Assembly (NCBI RefSeq): GCF_052857255.1
Contig: NC_135502.1
Span: 158,322,099-158,386,098 of the forward strand
DNA length: 64,000 bases
Direction of reading: 5' to 3'
DNA from: Amblyomma americanum
Taxonomy: Eukaryota; Arthropoda; Arachnida; Ixodida; Ixodidae
In this document: positions 49,444 to 61,599 of the stretch, one piece after another
Layout: the number at the start of each line of letters is the position of its first letter
How positions within the stretch are numbered: position 1 is the first letter of the stretch
Notes under the pieces: model-generated
Told to the model about the DNA's origin: nothing
Seen by the model: the letters and a program-made list of their open reading frames with translations, nothing else
Database searches by the model: none
Position numbers and translations under genes: made by a program

Positions 49444-52400
49444 GTTCTTTAACTTCCTGTTAGAGAAACTTCTTAGAGAAACTCCACGTTGGAGAAACTC
49501 CCTTTTGAGAAAATCCATGCTTGAGAAGCTTCCTATTAGAGAAACTCCATGTTGCAGAAGCTCGCTGTTGGAGAAACTCCATGGTGGAGAAATTCCTGGT
49601 TGGCTAAAATCCTTGTTGGTTAAACTCCAGTTGGAGAAACTCCCTGTTTGAGAAAATTTATCCTGTAGAAACTCCCTGTTGGAGAAATTTGTACGGGACA
49701 CTTCATGTTTGAGAAAATTCCTGTTGAAGAAACTCTGCATTGGAGAAATTCGTTGTTGGAGAGACTCCATGTTTGAGAAACTCTATGGTGGAGAAAGTCT
49801 ATGTTGCAGAAACTCCCTGTTGAGAAACTCCATCCTGGAGAAACTTCCAGTTGGAGAAACACCCTGTTGAAGCCCTTTGTCGGAGAAAATTTATGTTCGA
49901 GAAGCTCTCTTTTGGAGAAACTTGCTGTTGGAGGAACTCTCTTTGGACAAACTCCCTGATTAAGAAGCTCTTGGTTGGAGAAACCACATTTTGGAGAAAT
50001 TCTTTGTTGGAGAAACTTCATGTTGGAAAAACATTATCTTGAAGAAATTTTAAGTCGGATTAACTTCATATTGGAGAAACTCCCTGTTAGGGACACCATG
50101 TTTCAGAAAGTTCATGTTTGAGAAGCTCCCTGCTGGAGAAAATTCCTTTTGGAGAAACTCTCAGTTCGACAAACTTCCTGTTGGGCAATCTTCCTTCTTT
50201 ATAAACTCTCCTTTGGAGAAACTCCATGTTAATGTATCTCTGTTTGAGAAACTCACTCTAAGAGAAACTCCCTGATGGAGAACCTCTCTGTTGCAGAAAC
50301 ATCATTTGGAGCAAATCCTTGAAGGAGAAACTCCGTGTTGGAGAAACTCCCTGTTAGGGACACTGTATGTTTTAGAAACTGCCAGTCGAAGAAATTTCCT
50401 GTTGAGAAACTCCATGTTGGAAGAACTCCATGTTGGAGAAACTCCCTGTTAGGGACACTATGTTTTAGAAACTGCCAGTCGGATAAATTTTCTGTTGAGA
50501 AATTCCAAGCTGGAGGAACTCCATGTTGGAGAAACTCTATGTTCCATAAAATCTATATTGACGGACTCTCTGTTGGAGAAATTTTTTATTGAAGGAAGTC
50601 TCTGTTGCAGAAACTGTTGGAGGAAATGTCTCTTGGAGAAACTCTGTTAAAAAAAATTCCTGTTGAATGAACTTCATGTTGGAGATAATCCCTGGTGCTA
50701 AACTCCCTGTTGGAGGAACTCCATGTTGAAGACACTCACTGTTGCATAAATTTCATGTTGCAGAAACTCCATGTTCGGAGAAACGCTGTTTGCGAAACTA
50801 CGTTGCAGAAACTCCATGATGACGAAACTGCCTGTTAGAGATTTTTCATGCTAGAGTAGCTCCCTCTTGAAGAAAATTCATGTTGGAGGAAATCCTTGTT
50901 GAAGAAACTCATGTTGGAGAAATTCCCTGTTAGGGGAATTTTTTGTTTGAGAAACTCTCTGAAGTAACTAAGTTTAAAAACTCCATGCCGAAAAATATTC
51001 ATGCTGGAGAAACTGCATGTTGGAGAATCTCTCTTTTGGAGAAACTCCCTGCAGGAGAAACTCCTTGTCAATGAAACTCAATAGTGGAGAAATTCCCCGT
51101 TAGAGGAACTCCCTGTTACATACCTTCTGTGTTGGAAAAACCCCTTTTGGATCAAATCCTCTATATTAGAGAAAATCTCTGTTAGGGACAGTCAATGTCG
51201 AAGAAACTTGCTGTTGAGAAACTCTATTTTGGAGAAACTCCATGTTAGATAACCTAAAAGTTGGAGAAACTTCATGTTGGAGAAATCAATGTTGGATAAA
51301 TTATGTTGGAGAAACTCTCTATTTAGAAACGCAAAGCTTGAGAAAATCATTGTTAGAGGAATAACCTGTTCAAGAAACTACATTGCAAAAACAGTTCGAA
51401 AAACTCCATGTTAGAGAAACTCTCCGTTGAGAAACTCTATGTTGGAGAACTGGAGATTGGCGAAACTTTCTGTTGGAGAAACTCTTTGTTGGAGAAACTC
51501 CCTGTTAGAGCATCTCCCTGTTTGATAAACATATGTTGAAGAAAATCCCTGTTGGATAAAATTAATGTTGGAGAAAAACCCTGTTGGAGAAACTCAGTGT
51601 TGGACATACTCCCTGTTGGAGGTACTACATGTTGGAGAATCTCACTGTAGGATAAATTTTATGTTGGAGAAACTTTCTGTTGGAGAAACTCCATGTTTAG
51701 AGACAGTCCATCTTGAAGAAGCTCCTTGTTGGAGAAACTGTATTTTGGAGAAACTCCCTGTTGGATGAATTTCAAGTTTGAGAAACTCACTGTTGAAGAA
51801 ACTCTGTTGAAAAACTCCACACTAAATAAACTCTATGCTGGTGAAACTCCATTGCTGGAGAAACTCTATGTTGGAGAATCTCCCTGTTTTAGAAATTTCC
51901 TGTTAGAGATTCTCCTTATTAGAGAAACACCCTGTTGGACAAACTTCATGTTGGATAAATTCTACGTTGGAGAAACTCTCTGTTGGAGAAGGTCCTTATT
52001 GAAGAAACTCCCTGTTGAACAATGTTCCTGTTGGAGAATATCCTGGTTGGAGAAACTCTATTAAGAAGAAACTATATTTTGGAGAATCTCTCTGTTATAA
52101 AACTTCATTTTGGAGAAACTCTGTTTGAGATACTCCATGTTAGAGAAACTCCCTGCTGGAGAAACTCCATGCTGGATAAACTACACGTTGGAGAATCTCT
52201 GTTTGTGAGGCTCCAATTGGAGACACTTCATGCTGGAGAGAATATGTAATGCACAACCCCTCTGTTGGAGAAACTCCCTTTCGGAGAAACTTTCTATTGA
52301 GAAACTCTTTGTTGGATAAACTCCCTGTTGAAGCTCCCTGTCGGAGAAACTTCATTGAGAAACTTCCTGTTGGAGAACCTTTCTATTAGAGAAACTCCGC

Positions 52401-53397
52401 TTTGGAAAAAGTCCCTGTTGGAGAAACTCTATGTTGCAGAATCTCCCTGCTGGAGAAAATTCCTGTTGGAGAAACACCCTCTCGGTGCAAAATTATGCTG
52501 GAGAAACTCTATGTTGCAGAAGCTCCCTGTTGGAGAATCTCCCTGTTGGAGAAATACCCTGTTGAGGGTCCCTTTCGCCGAAACTTATTGTTGAAGAAAC
52601 TGGTTTGGAGAAACTCTCTGTTGAAGAAACACCGTTTTGAAGAAAGTTCATGTTCCAGAAACTCTTCATTGGAGAAACCCTCTGTTGGAGAATCTCCAAT
52701 TTGGAGGAAATTCGTGTTGGAAAAACTCCGTGTGGCAGAAACTCGAGGTTGGAGAAACTCTAAGGTGAAAAACACGGAGTAGGTGAAATTCTCGGTTGGA
52801 GACACACCCTCTTCGAGAAAGTGTATGTTGGAGAAACTTCCTGTTGGAGAAATTCTATGTTGTAAAAACTCTTAGTTGGAGAAACTTCGTTCAGTAGGAA
52901 GTCGATGTTTGAGAAGCTCTCTGTTAGAGAAACATTATGTTGGAGAACTTCTATGTTGCAGAAACTTTCTATTAGAGAAACTTCCTGTTGGTGAAAAGCC
53001 TTGGAGAAACTCCTGTTGCAGAAACTCTATGTTGGAGAAACTCCATTATGGAGAAACTCCCTGTTGAAAAAACTCCATGCTGGATAAACTCTATGATAGT
53101 GAAATTGTATGTTAGAGAATCATCCTTTTGGAGAAACACCCTGTTGGACAAACTCCATATTGGAGAAACTCCCTGTTGGAGGAATTTTATGTTTGATAAA
53201 CTCCATGTTGAATAAACTCCTTGTTGGATATACTCCCTTGATGGACACTCCCTGTTGGAGAAACACCCTGTTAGAGAATCTTTCTATTGGAAAAACTCCA
53301 TGTTGGAGAAAATCCCCGCTGAGAAAATCCATGTTAGAAAAACTGCATGTTGTAAAAATTCCTATGTTGTACAAGCTCCCTGTTGGAGAAACTTTCT
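49444..53397 (+). repeat. HOR copy H14 (type B, moderately diverged)
   Basis: Full-length HOR, 3,954 bp. The CTGCCAGTCG pair is at 50379 and 50472 (second as CTGCCAGTCGG), the type-B marker at 50959 and GTAGGAAGTC at 52894. It differs from H6-H13 by more scattered single-base changes and small deletions, for example near 50610 and 52215. It appears to sit outside the most recently homogenised block. Confidence 0.87.
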
Positions 53398-55922
53398 GTT
53401 CTTTAACTTCCTGTTAGAGAAACTTCTTAGAGAAACTCAACTTTGGAGAAACTCCCATTGGTGAAAATCCATGCTTGAGAAGCTTCCTATTAGAGAAACT
53501 CCATGTTGCAGAAGCTCGCTGTTGGAGAAACTTCATGGTGGAGAAATTCCTGGTTGGATAAACTCCTTGTTGGTTAAACTCCAGTTGGAGAAACTCCCTG
53601 TTTGAAAAAATTTATCCTGTAGAAACTCCCTGTTAGAGAAATTTCTTGTACGAGACACTTCATGTTTGAGAAAATCCCCGATGAAGAAACTCTCCATTGG
53701 AGAAACTCGTTGTTGGAGAGACTCCATGTTTGAGAAACTCTATGGTGGAGAAAGTCTATGTTGCAGAAACTCCCTGTAGAGAAACTCCCTCCTGGAGAAA
53801 CTTCCAGTTGGAGAAACACCCTGTTGAAGCTCTTTGTCGGAGAAAATTTATGTTCGAGAAGCTCTCTTTTGGAGAAAGTGCTGTTGGAGAAACTCTCTTT
53901 GGACAAACTCCCTGATTAAGAAACTGTTGGTTGGAGAAACCACATTTTGGAGAAATTCTCTGTTGGAGAAACTTCATGTTGGAAAAACTCTATGTTGAAG
54001 AAACTGTAAGTCGGATAAACTTCATATTGGAGAAACTCCCTCTTAGGGACACAATGTTTCAGAAAATCCATGTTTCAGAAGCTCCCTGCTGGAGAAAATT
54101 CCTTTTGGAGAAACTCTCAGTTGGACAAACTCCCTGTTGGGCAATCTCCCTTCTTTATAAACTCTCCTTTGGAGAAACTCCATGTTAATGTATCTCTGTT
54201 TGAGAAACTCACTGTAAGAGAAACTCCCTGATGGAGAACCTCTCTGTTGCAGAAACATCATTTGGAGCAAATCCTTGAAGGAGAAACTCCGTGTTGGAGA
54301 AACTCCCTGTTAGTGACACTGTATGTTTTAGAAACTGCCAGTCGAAGAAATTTTCTGTTGAGAAACTCCATGCTGGAAGAACTCCATGTTGGAGAAACTC
54401 CCTGTTAGGGACACTATGTTTTAGAAACTGCCTGTCGAATAAATTTTCTGTTGAGAAACTCCATGCTGGAGGAACTCTATGTTGGAGAAACTCCATTATG
54501 GAGAAACTCTCTGTTGGAAAAACTCCATTCTGGATAAACGCCATGCTAGTGAAATTGTATGTTAGAGAATCTTCCTGTTGGAGAAACACCCTGTTGGACA
54601 AACTCCATATTGTAGAAACTCTTGTTGGAGGAATTTTATGTTTGATAAACTCCATGTTGAATAAACTCCTTGTTGGATATACTACCTTGATGGACACTCC
54701 CTGTTGGAGAAACACCCTGTTAGAGAATCCTTCTATTAGAAAAATTCCATGTTGGAGAAAATTCCCGTTGAGAAACTCCATGTTAGAAAAACTGCATGTT
54801 GTAAAAATTCCTATGTTGTACAAGCTCCCTGTTGGAGAAACTCCCTGTTCTTTAACTTCCTGTTAGAGAAACTTCTTAGAGAAACTCCACGTTGGAGAAA
54901 CTCCCTTTTGAGAAAATCCATGCTTGAGAAGCTTCCTATTCGAGAAACTCTATGTTGCAGACGCTCGCTGTTGGAGATACTCCATGGTGGAGAAATTCCT
55001 GGTTGGATAAACTCCTTGTTGGTTAAACTCGAGTTGGAGAAACTTCCTATTTGAGAAAATTTATCCTGTAAAAACTCCCTGTTGGAGAAATTTCTTGTAC
55101 GAGACACTTCATGTTTGAGAAAAACCCTGTTGAAGAAACTCTCCATTGGAGAAACTCGTTGTTGGAGAGACTCCATGTTTGAGAAACTCTATGGTGGAGA
55201 AAGTCTATGTTGCAGAAACTCCCTGTTGAGAAACTCCCTCCTGGAGAAACTTCCAGTTGGAGGAACACCCTGTTGAAGCTCTTTGTCGGAGAAAATTTAT
55301 GTTCGAGAAGCTTCATTTTGGAGGAACTTGCTTTTGGAGAAACTCTCCTTGGACAAACTCCCTGATTAGGAAGCTCTTGGTTGGAGAAGCCCCATTTTGG
55401 AGAAATTCTCTGTTGGAGAAACTTCATGTTGGAAAAACTCTATGTTGGAGAAACTTTAGGTCGGATAAACTTCATATTGGAGAAACTCTCTGTAAGGGAC
55501 ACCATGTTTCAGAAAGGCCATGTTTCAGAAGCTCCCTTCTGGAGAAAATTCCTTTTCGAGAAACTCTCAGTTGGACAAACTCCCTGTTGGGCAATCTCCC
55601 TTCTTAAGAAACTCACCGTTGGAGAAACTCCATGTTAATGAATTTCTTTTGGAGAAACTCACTGTTAGAGAAACTCCCTGATGGAGAACCTCTCTGTTGC
55701 AGAAACATCATTTGGAGCAAATGCTTGAAGGAGAAACTCCATGTTGGAGAAACTCACTGTTAGGGACACTATTTTTTTGAAGCTGCCAGTCGAAGATATT
55801 TCCTGTTGAGAAACTCCATGCTGCAGGAAATCTATGTTGGAGAAACTCCCTGTTAGGGACACTATGATTTAGAAACTGCCAGTCGAATAAATTCTCTGTT
55901 GAGAAACTCCATGCTCGAGGAA
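53023..55922 (+). repeat. Partial tandem duplication of 1,450 bp
   Basis: Copy 1 is 53023-54472 and copy 2 is 54473-55922. The block AACTCTATGTTGGAGAAACT starts both. At 54473 the HOR jumps from just after the CTGCCAGTCG pair back to the block upstream of GTTCTTTA. The copies differ at many single bases, so this event is older than the 3,136-bp and 3,980-bp ones. 1,450 is not a multiple of 16 because indels inside the HOR shift the register. Confidence 0.87.
53398..54846 (+). repeat. Partial HOR copy H15 (1.45 kb)
   Basis: Only the first part of a HOR is present. GTTCTTTA is at 53398 and the CTGCCAGTCG pair at 54335 and 54428 (second as CTGCCTGTCG). Then at about 54473 the sequence jumps back to the ACTCCATTATGG block that lies upstream of GTTCTTTA. 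It is the result of the 1,450-bp partial tandem duplication described separately. Confidence 0.85.
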
Positions 55923-58728
55923 CTCCATGTTGGGGAAACTCTATGTTGCATAAAATCCATATTGACGGACTCTCTGTTGGAGAAACTCTTTATTGGAGGA
56001 AGTCTCTGTTGCAGAAACTCTATGTTGGAGGAAATGTCTCTTGGAGAAACTCAGTTAGAGAAAATTCTTGATGGATGAACTTCATGTAGTAGAAAATTCC
56101 TGTTGCGAAACTCCCTGTTGGAGGAACTCCATGTTGAAGACACTCACTGTTGCATAAATTTCGTGTTGCAGAAACTCCATGTTCAAGAAACTCCATGTTC
56201 GGAGAAACGCTGTTTGCGAAACTACGTTGCAGAAACTCCATGATGAAGAAACTGCCTGTTAGAGATTTTCCATGTTAGAGTAGCTCCTTCTTGAAGAAAA
56301 TTCATGTTGGAGCAAATCCTTGTTGGAGAAACTCAATGTTGGAGAAATTCCCTGTTAGGGAAATTTTTTGTTTGAGAAACTCTCTGAAGTAACTAAGTTT
56401 ATAAACTCCATGCCGAAAAATATCCATGCTGGAGAAACTGCATGTCGGAGAATCTCTCTTTTGGAGAAACTCCCTGCAGGAGAAACTCCTTGTCAATGAA
56501 ACTCAATAGTGGAGAAATTCCCCGTTAGTGGAACTCCCTGTTACATAACTTTTGTTATGGAAAAACCTCTTTCGGAGCAAATCCTCTATATTAGAGAAAA
56601 TCTCTTTTAGTGACAGTCAATGTCGAAGAAACTTGCTGATGAGAAACTCCATTGTGGAGAAACTCCATCTTGGATAACCTAAAAGTTGGAGAAACTTCAT
56701 GTTGGAGAACTCAATGTTGAATAAATTATGTTGGAGAAACTCCCTATTTAGAAACACAAAGCTTGAGAAAATCATTGTTAGAGGAATAACCTGTTCGAGA
56801 AACTACATCGGAAAAACAGTTCGAAAAACTCCATGTTAGAGAAACTCTCCGTTGAGAAACTATGTTGGAGAACTGGAGATTGGCGAAACTTTTTGTTGGA
56901 GAAACTCTTTGTTGGAGAAACTCCCTGTTAGAGCATCTCCCTGTTTGATAAACATATGTTGAAGAAAATCCCTGTTGGATAAAATAATGTTGGAGAAAAT
57001 CCCTGTTGGAGAAACTCAGTGTTGAACATACTCCCTGTTGGAGGTACTCTATGTTGAAGAATCTCACTGTTGGATAAATTTCATGTTGCAGAAACTTCCT
57101 GTTGGAGAAACTGCATGTTTAGAGACAGTCCATCTTGAAGAAGCTCCTTGTTGGAGAAACTCTATATTGGAAAAACTCCCTGTTGGAGAAACTCTTTGTT
57201 GGATGACTTTCAAGTTTGAGAAACTCACTGTTGAAGAAATCCTGTTGAAAAACTCCACACACTCCACAGAAACTCTATGTTGGAGAATCTCCCTGTTTTA
57301 GAAATTTCCTGTTAGAGAATCTCCTTATTGCAGAAAAACCCTGTTGGACAAACTTCATGTTGGATAAATTCTACGTTGGAGAAACTCTGTTGGAGAAAGT
57401 CCTTATTGAAGAAACTCCCTGTTGAACAAACTTCCTGTTGGAGAATATCCTGGTTGGAGAAACTCTGTTAAGAAGAAACTATATTTTAGAGAATCTCTCT
57501 GTTGGAAAACTTCATGTTGGAGAAACTCTGTTGGAGATACTCCATGTTAGTTGGAGAAACTCCCTGTTGCAGAAACTTCATGCTGGATAAAATCCACGTA
57601 GAAGAATCCCTGTTGACACTTCATGCTGGAGAGAATCTGTATTGCGCAACCCCTCTGTTGGAGAAACTACCTTTCGGAGAAACTTTCTGTTCAGAAACTC
57701 TTTGTTGGATAAACTCCCTGTTGAAGCTCCCTGTCAGAGAAACTTCATAGAGAAACTTCCTGTTGGAGAATCTTTCTATTAGAGAAACTCCACTTTGGAG
57801 AAAATCCCTGTTGGAGAAACTCTATGTTGCAGAAGCTCCCTGTTGGAGAATCTCCCTGTTGGAGAAATACCCAGTTGAAGGTCCCAGTAGCAGAAACTTA
57901 TTGTTGAAGAAACTCTGGTTTGTAGAAACTTTCTGTTGGAGGAACACCATTTTGAAGAAAGTTCATGTTCCAGAAACTCCCTGTTGGATAAAGTTCATGT
58001 TAGAGAATCTCCGGGTTGGAGAAACTCTCTGTTGGAGAAACTCCATTTTGGAGAAAATTCGTGTTGGAAAAATTCTGTGTGGCAGAAACTCTAGGTTGGA
58101 GAAACTCTATGGTGAAAAACACGGAGTAGGTGAAATTCTCTGTTGGAGACACACCCTCTTCGAGAAAATGTAGGTTGGAGAAACTCCCTGTTGGAGAAAT
58201 TCTATGTTGGAGAAACTCTTCGTTGGAGAAACTTCGTTCAGTAGGAAGTCGATGTTTGAGAAGCTCTCTGTTAGAGAAACTTCATGTTGGAGAACCTCTA
58301 TGTTGCAGAAACTTTCTATTAGAGAAACTTCCTGTTGGTGAAAAGCCTTGGATAAACTCCTGTTGCAGAAATTCTATGTTGGAGAAACTCCATTATGGAG
58401 AAACTGCCTGTTGGAAAAACTCTATGCTGGATAAACTCCATGCTAGTGAAATTGTATGTTAGAGAATCTTCCGTTTGGAGAAACACCCTGTTGGACAAAC
58501 TCTATATTGGAGAATCTCTCTGTTGGAGGAATTTTATGTTTGATAAACTCCATGTTGAATAAACTCCTTGTTGGATATACTTCCTTGATGAACACTCCCT
58601 GTTAGAAAATCTTTCTATTGGAAAAACTCCCTCTTGGAGAAAATCCCCATTGAGAAACTTCATGTTAGAAAAACTGCATGTTGTAACAAGTCCTAAGTTG
58701 TACAAGCTCCCTGTTGGAGAAACTCCCT
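54847..58728 (+). repeat. HOR copy H16 (type B, diverged)
   Basis: HOR of 3,882 bp. The CTGCCAGTCG pair is at 55783 and 55876, the type-B marker at 56384 and GTAGGAAGTC at 58241. It is more diverged than upstream copies, with a local ACTCCACACACTCCAC disturbance near 57250 and a deletion near 57610. Near 57547 it reads GTTAGTTGGAG, intermediate between the A and B forms, so the A/B distinction may predate this copy's divergence. Confidence 0.83.
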
Positions 58729-59014
58729 GTTCTTTAACTTCCTGTTTGAGAAACTTCTTAGAGAAACTCCACATCAGAGAAACTCCCTTTTGAGAAAATC
58801 TATGCTTGAGAAGCTTCCTATTAGAGAAACTCCATGTTGCAGAAGCTCGCTGTTGGAGCAACTCCATGGTGGAGAAATTCCTGGCTGGATAAACTCCTTG
58901 TTTGTGAAACTCCAGTTGGAGAAACTCCCTGTTTGAGCAACATTATCCTGTAGAAACTCCCTTTTGGAGAAATTTCTTGTACGAGACACTTCATGTTTGA
59001 GAAAATCCCTGTTG
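58729..59014 (+). repeat. HOR copy H17 (first 0.29 kb only)
   Basis: The start of a HOR is present: GTTCTTTA at 58729, the AGAAGCTTCC block near 58809 and TTGTACGAGACAC near 58977. At about 59015, just after AAAATCCCTGTTGAAG, the expected AAACTCTCCATTGG is replaced by unrelated monomer variants. Recognisable HOR order of this quality ends here. Confidence 0.82.
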
Positions 59015-60130
59015 AAGGAACTTCCTGTTGAGAAACTCCATGCTGGAGAAGCTCCAGGTTCGAAAAAGTCTGTTGGAAAAACTTTATGTCAGAGAATCTT
59101 CATGTTGGAGAATCTCTCTGTTGGAGAAACTCCATATTGGAGAAATTCTTTGTTGGATAAACTCCATGTCGGATAAGTTCCACATTTAAGAATCACCCGA
59201 TTGGAGAAACTCCATAATAAAGAAACTTTCTGTTGGAGAGACTGTGTTGGAGAATCTTCCAGTTGGAGAAAATCGATGTTAAAGAAACTTCATGTTGGAG
59301 AAACTCTATATTGCAGAAAGTCTCCATTGGAGAAACTCTCTCTTGGCGAGACTCTATGTTGGAGAAACTCCCTGTTGAGAAACTCTCTGTTGGAGAAACT
59401 TTATGTTGGATTAACTCTACGTTGGAGAAACTTCGTTTTGTAGAAAGTCTATGTTTGAAAAGCTCCCCCCGTAGAGAAATTTCATGTTGGAGAAACTCTG
59501 TGTTGCAGCAACTTCCTGCTGGAGAAACTTAGTGTTGGTGAAACGCCTTGGAGGAACTCTCTATGTAGAAACTCTGTGTTGGTGAAACTCCATTTTGGTA
59601 AAACTCCCTGTGGGAAAAACTCGATGCTGGATAATCTCCATGCTAGAGAATCGCTATGTTGAAGAATCCCTCTTGGAGAAAATTCTTGTTGGAAAAACTC
59701 CATATTGTAGACACTCCCGGTTGGAGGAATTTTATTTTTGATAAACTCCATTATGGAGAAACTCCATGTTGGAGATGCTCCCTGTTATAAAAACTCCTTG
59801 TTAGAGAAACTCCCTGTTAGGGAATCTTTGTATTGAAAAATTTCTATGTTGGAGGAAATTCCCGTTGAGAAACTCCATATTGGAAAAACTGCAGGTTGTA
59901 GAAATTCCTTATGTTCTAGAAGCTCCCAGTTGGAGAATCTCTCTTTTGGATAAAATCCATAGTGGAGAAGCTCCCTGTTAGAGAAACTTCAAGTTGCAGA
60001 AGCTCCCTGTTGGAGAAACTCCTTGTTGAGCAACTCCATGGTGGAAAAATTTCAGGTTGGAGAAACTTCATGTTAGAGAAAACTTATCTTGGAGAAACTT
60101 CCTGCTGGAGAAAATTAGTGTTGGAGAAAC
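59015..60130 (+). repeat. Diverged satellite with a decayed HOR piece
   Basis: The 16-bp period is still clear but many monomers carry several changes. From about 59420 to 59950 the HOR order can be followed in degraded form: CGTTTTGTAGAAAGTC at 59435 for CGTTCAGTAGGAAGTC, GTGAAACGCCTTGG near 59539, GGAGGAATTTTATTTTTG near 59723 and GAAATTCCTTATGTTC near 59900 for the TATGTTGTAC block. A six-C run lies near 59466. I see no gene. Confidence 0.7.
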
Positions 60131-61599
60131 ACCATGTTGGAGAAACAACCTTTCAGAGAAACTGCAAGATTGATAAGCTTCCTGTTGGAGAAACTCTATG
60201 TTGCAGAAACTCTCCATTGGAGAAACTCTCTGTTGGAGTGACTCAATATTGGAGAAACTGCACGGCGGAGAAGCTCCATGTTGCAGAAACTCCTTGTTGC
60301 GAAACTCCCTGTTGGAGAAACTTCCTGTTTAAGAAACACCCTGTTGAAGGTGATTGTTGGAGAAACTTTATGTTGGAGAAATCTCTTTTCGAGAAATTTC
60401 ATGTTGGATAAACTCCATTTTGGAAGAAGTCTATGTTGGCAGACTTGATGTTTCAAAAACTCCCTGCTGGAGAAAATTCCTGTTAGAGAAACTCTCTGTT
60501 GGACAAACTCTATGTTGAACACTCCATCTTGAAGAAACTCTTGGTTGGAGAAACCCCATGTTACATACACTTCATAAATTCTTGTTGAGAAACTTCATGT
60601 TGGACAAACTTCATGCTGGAGAAACTCCAAGTTGCAGGATCTCTCTCTAGAGAAATTCCATGTTGGATAAACTCCGCGTTGGAGAAACTCTTTTGGAGAA
60701 ATTTCATGTTGGAGAAGTTTCCTGTTAGAGAAACTTCATGGTGGAGATACTTCATGTCGCAGAAAGCCCCAGTTGGACAGACTCTCTTTTGGAGAAACTG
60801 CATGTTCGAGAAATTCTCTGTCGAGAAACTTCCTGTTGGAGGAACTCCTGGTTGGAGAAACGCCATGTTACAGAAACGCCCTGTTGCAGAAAATTCGTGT
60901 TAGAGATATTCCCTGTTTGAGAAGCTCTCTGTTGGAGAAACTCCATGTTGAAGAAACGATGTTGCAAGAAACGTTTTGGAGGAACTCTTTGTCGGAAACT
61001 CTATTTTGTAGCGAATCCTTGTTGGAGAAGCTCCATGTTAGAGAAACTCTCTGTTAGAGAAACTTCATGTTGTAGAGACTGCCTGCTGGAGAAACTCCCT
61101 GTTGGAGAAACTTACTGCTCGACAAACTCCCTGTTGGACAAACTCCATGTTGGAGAAACAACTGCTTGGACTAACTCCATTTTAGAGAAACTCCTTGTTT
61201 GAGAAACTCAACATTGGAAATCTCTATATTAGAGAAATTTCCAGTTTGGAGAATCTCCCTGTTAGAGAAACTCATTGTCAGTGAAACTCGCGGTTGGAGC
61301 AACTTCATGTTTAAGAAACTTTGTGCTGGAGAAACTCTCTTTCAGAGAAACTATGTTTGAGAAGCTCCATGTTGAAGCAACTCCATGTTGGAGAAACTCC
61401 ATGTTGAAGAAAGCCTATGGTGGAGAATGTCCATGTCGCAGAAATCCCTGTTTGAGAAACTCTCTGTTCGAGAAAGTCTCTGTAGAGAAACTCCCTGTTG
61501 GAGAAACTGCCTGTTGGAGAAACATGCTGTTCTAGCTTCCTATCGGAGAAACTTTATTTTGAAGAAACTCTTTTGGAGGAACTTCCTGTTGGCGAAAAT
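60131..61599 (+). repeat. Diverged satellite, mixed C-like and HOR-like order
   Basis: The CAGAGAAACTGCAAG block of segment C recurs near 60155. It is followed at 60280-60400 by degraded HOR blocks around the AACACCCTGTTGAAG landmark. From about 60600 to 61550 I could not match the variant order to the HOR or to C; it is simply divergent 16-bp units. No coding or RNA feature is supported. Confidence 0.62.

Noticed and set aside
57240..57290. ACTCCACACACTCCAC as a foreign insertion or microsatellite.
   Set aside because: It is only a few bases long, fits as a damaged pair of monomers, and the array continues in register on both sides.
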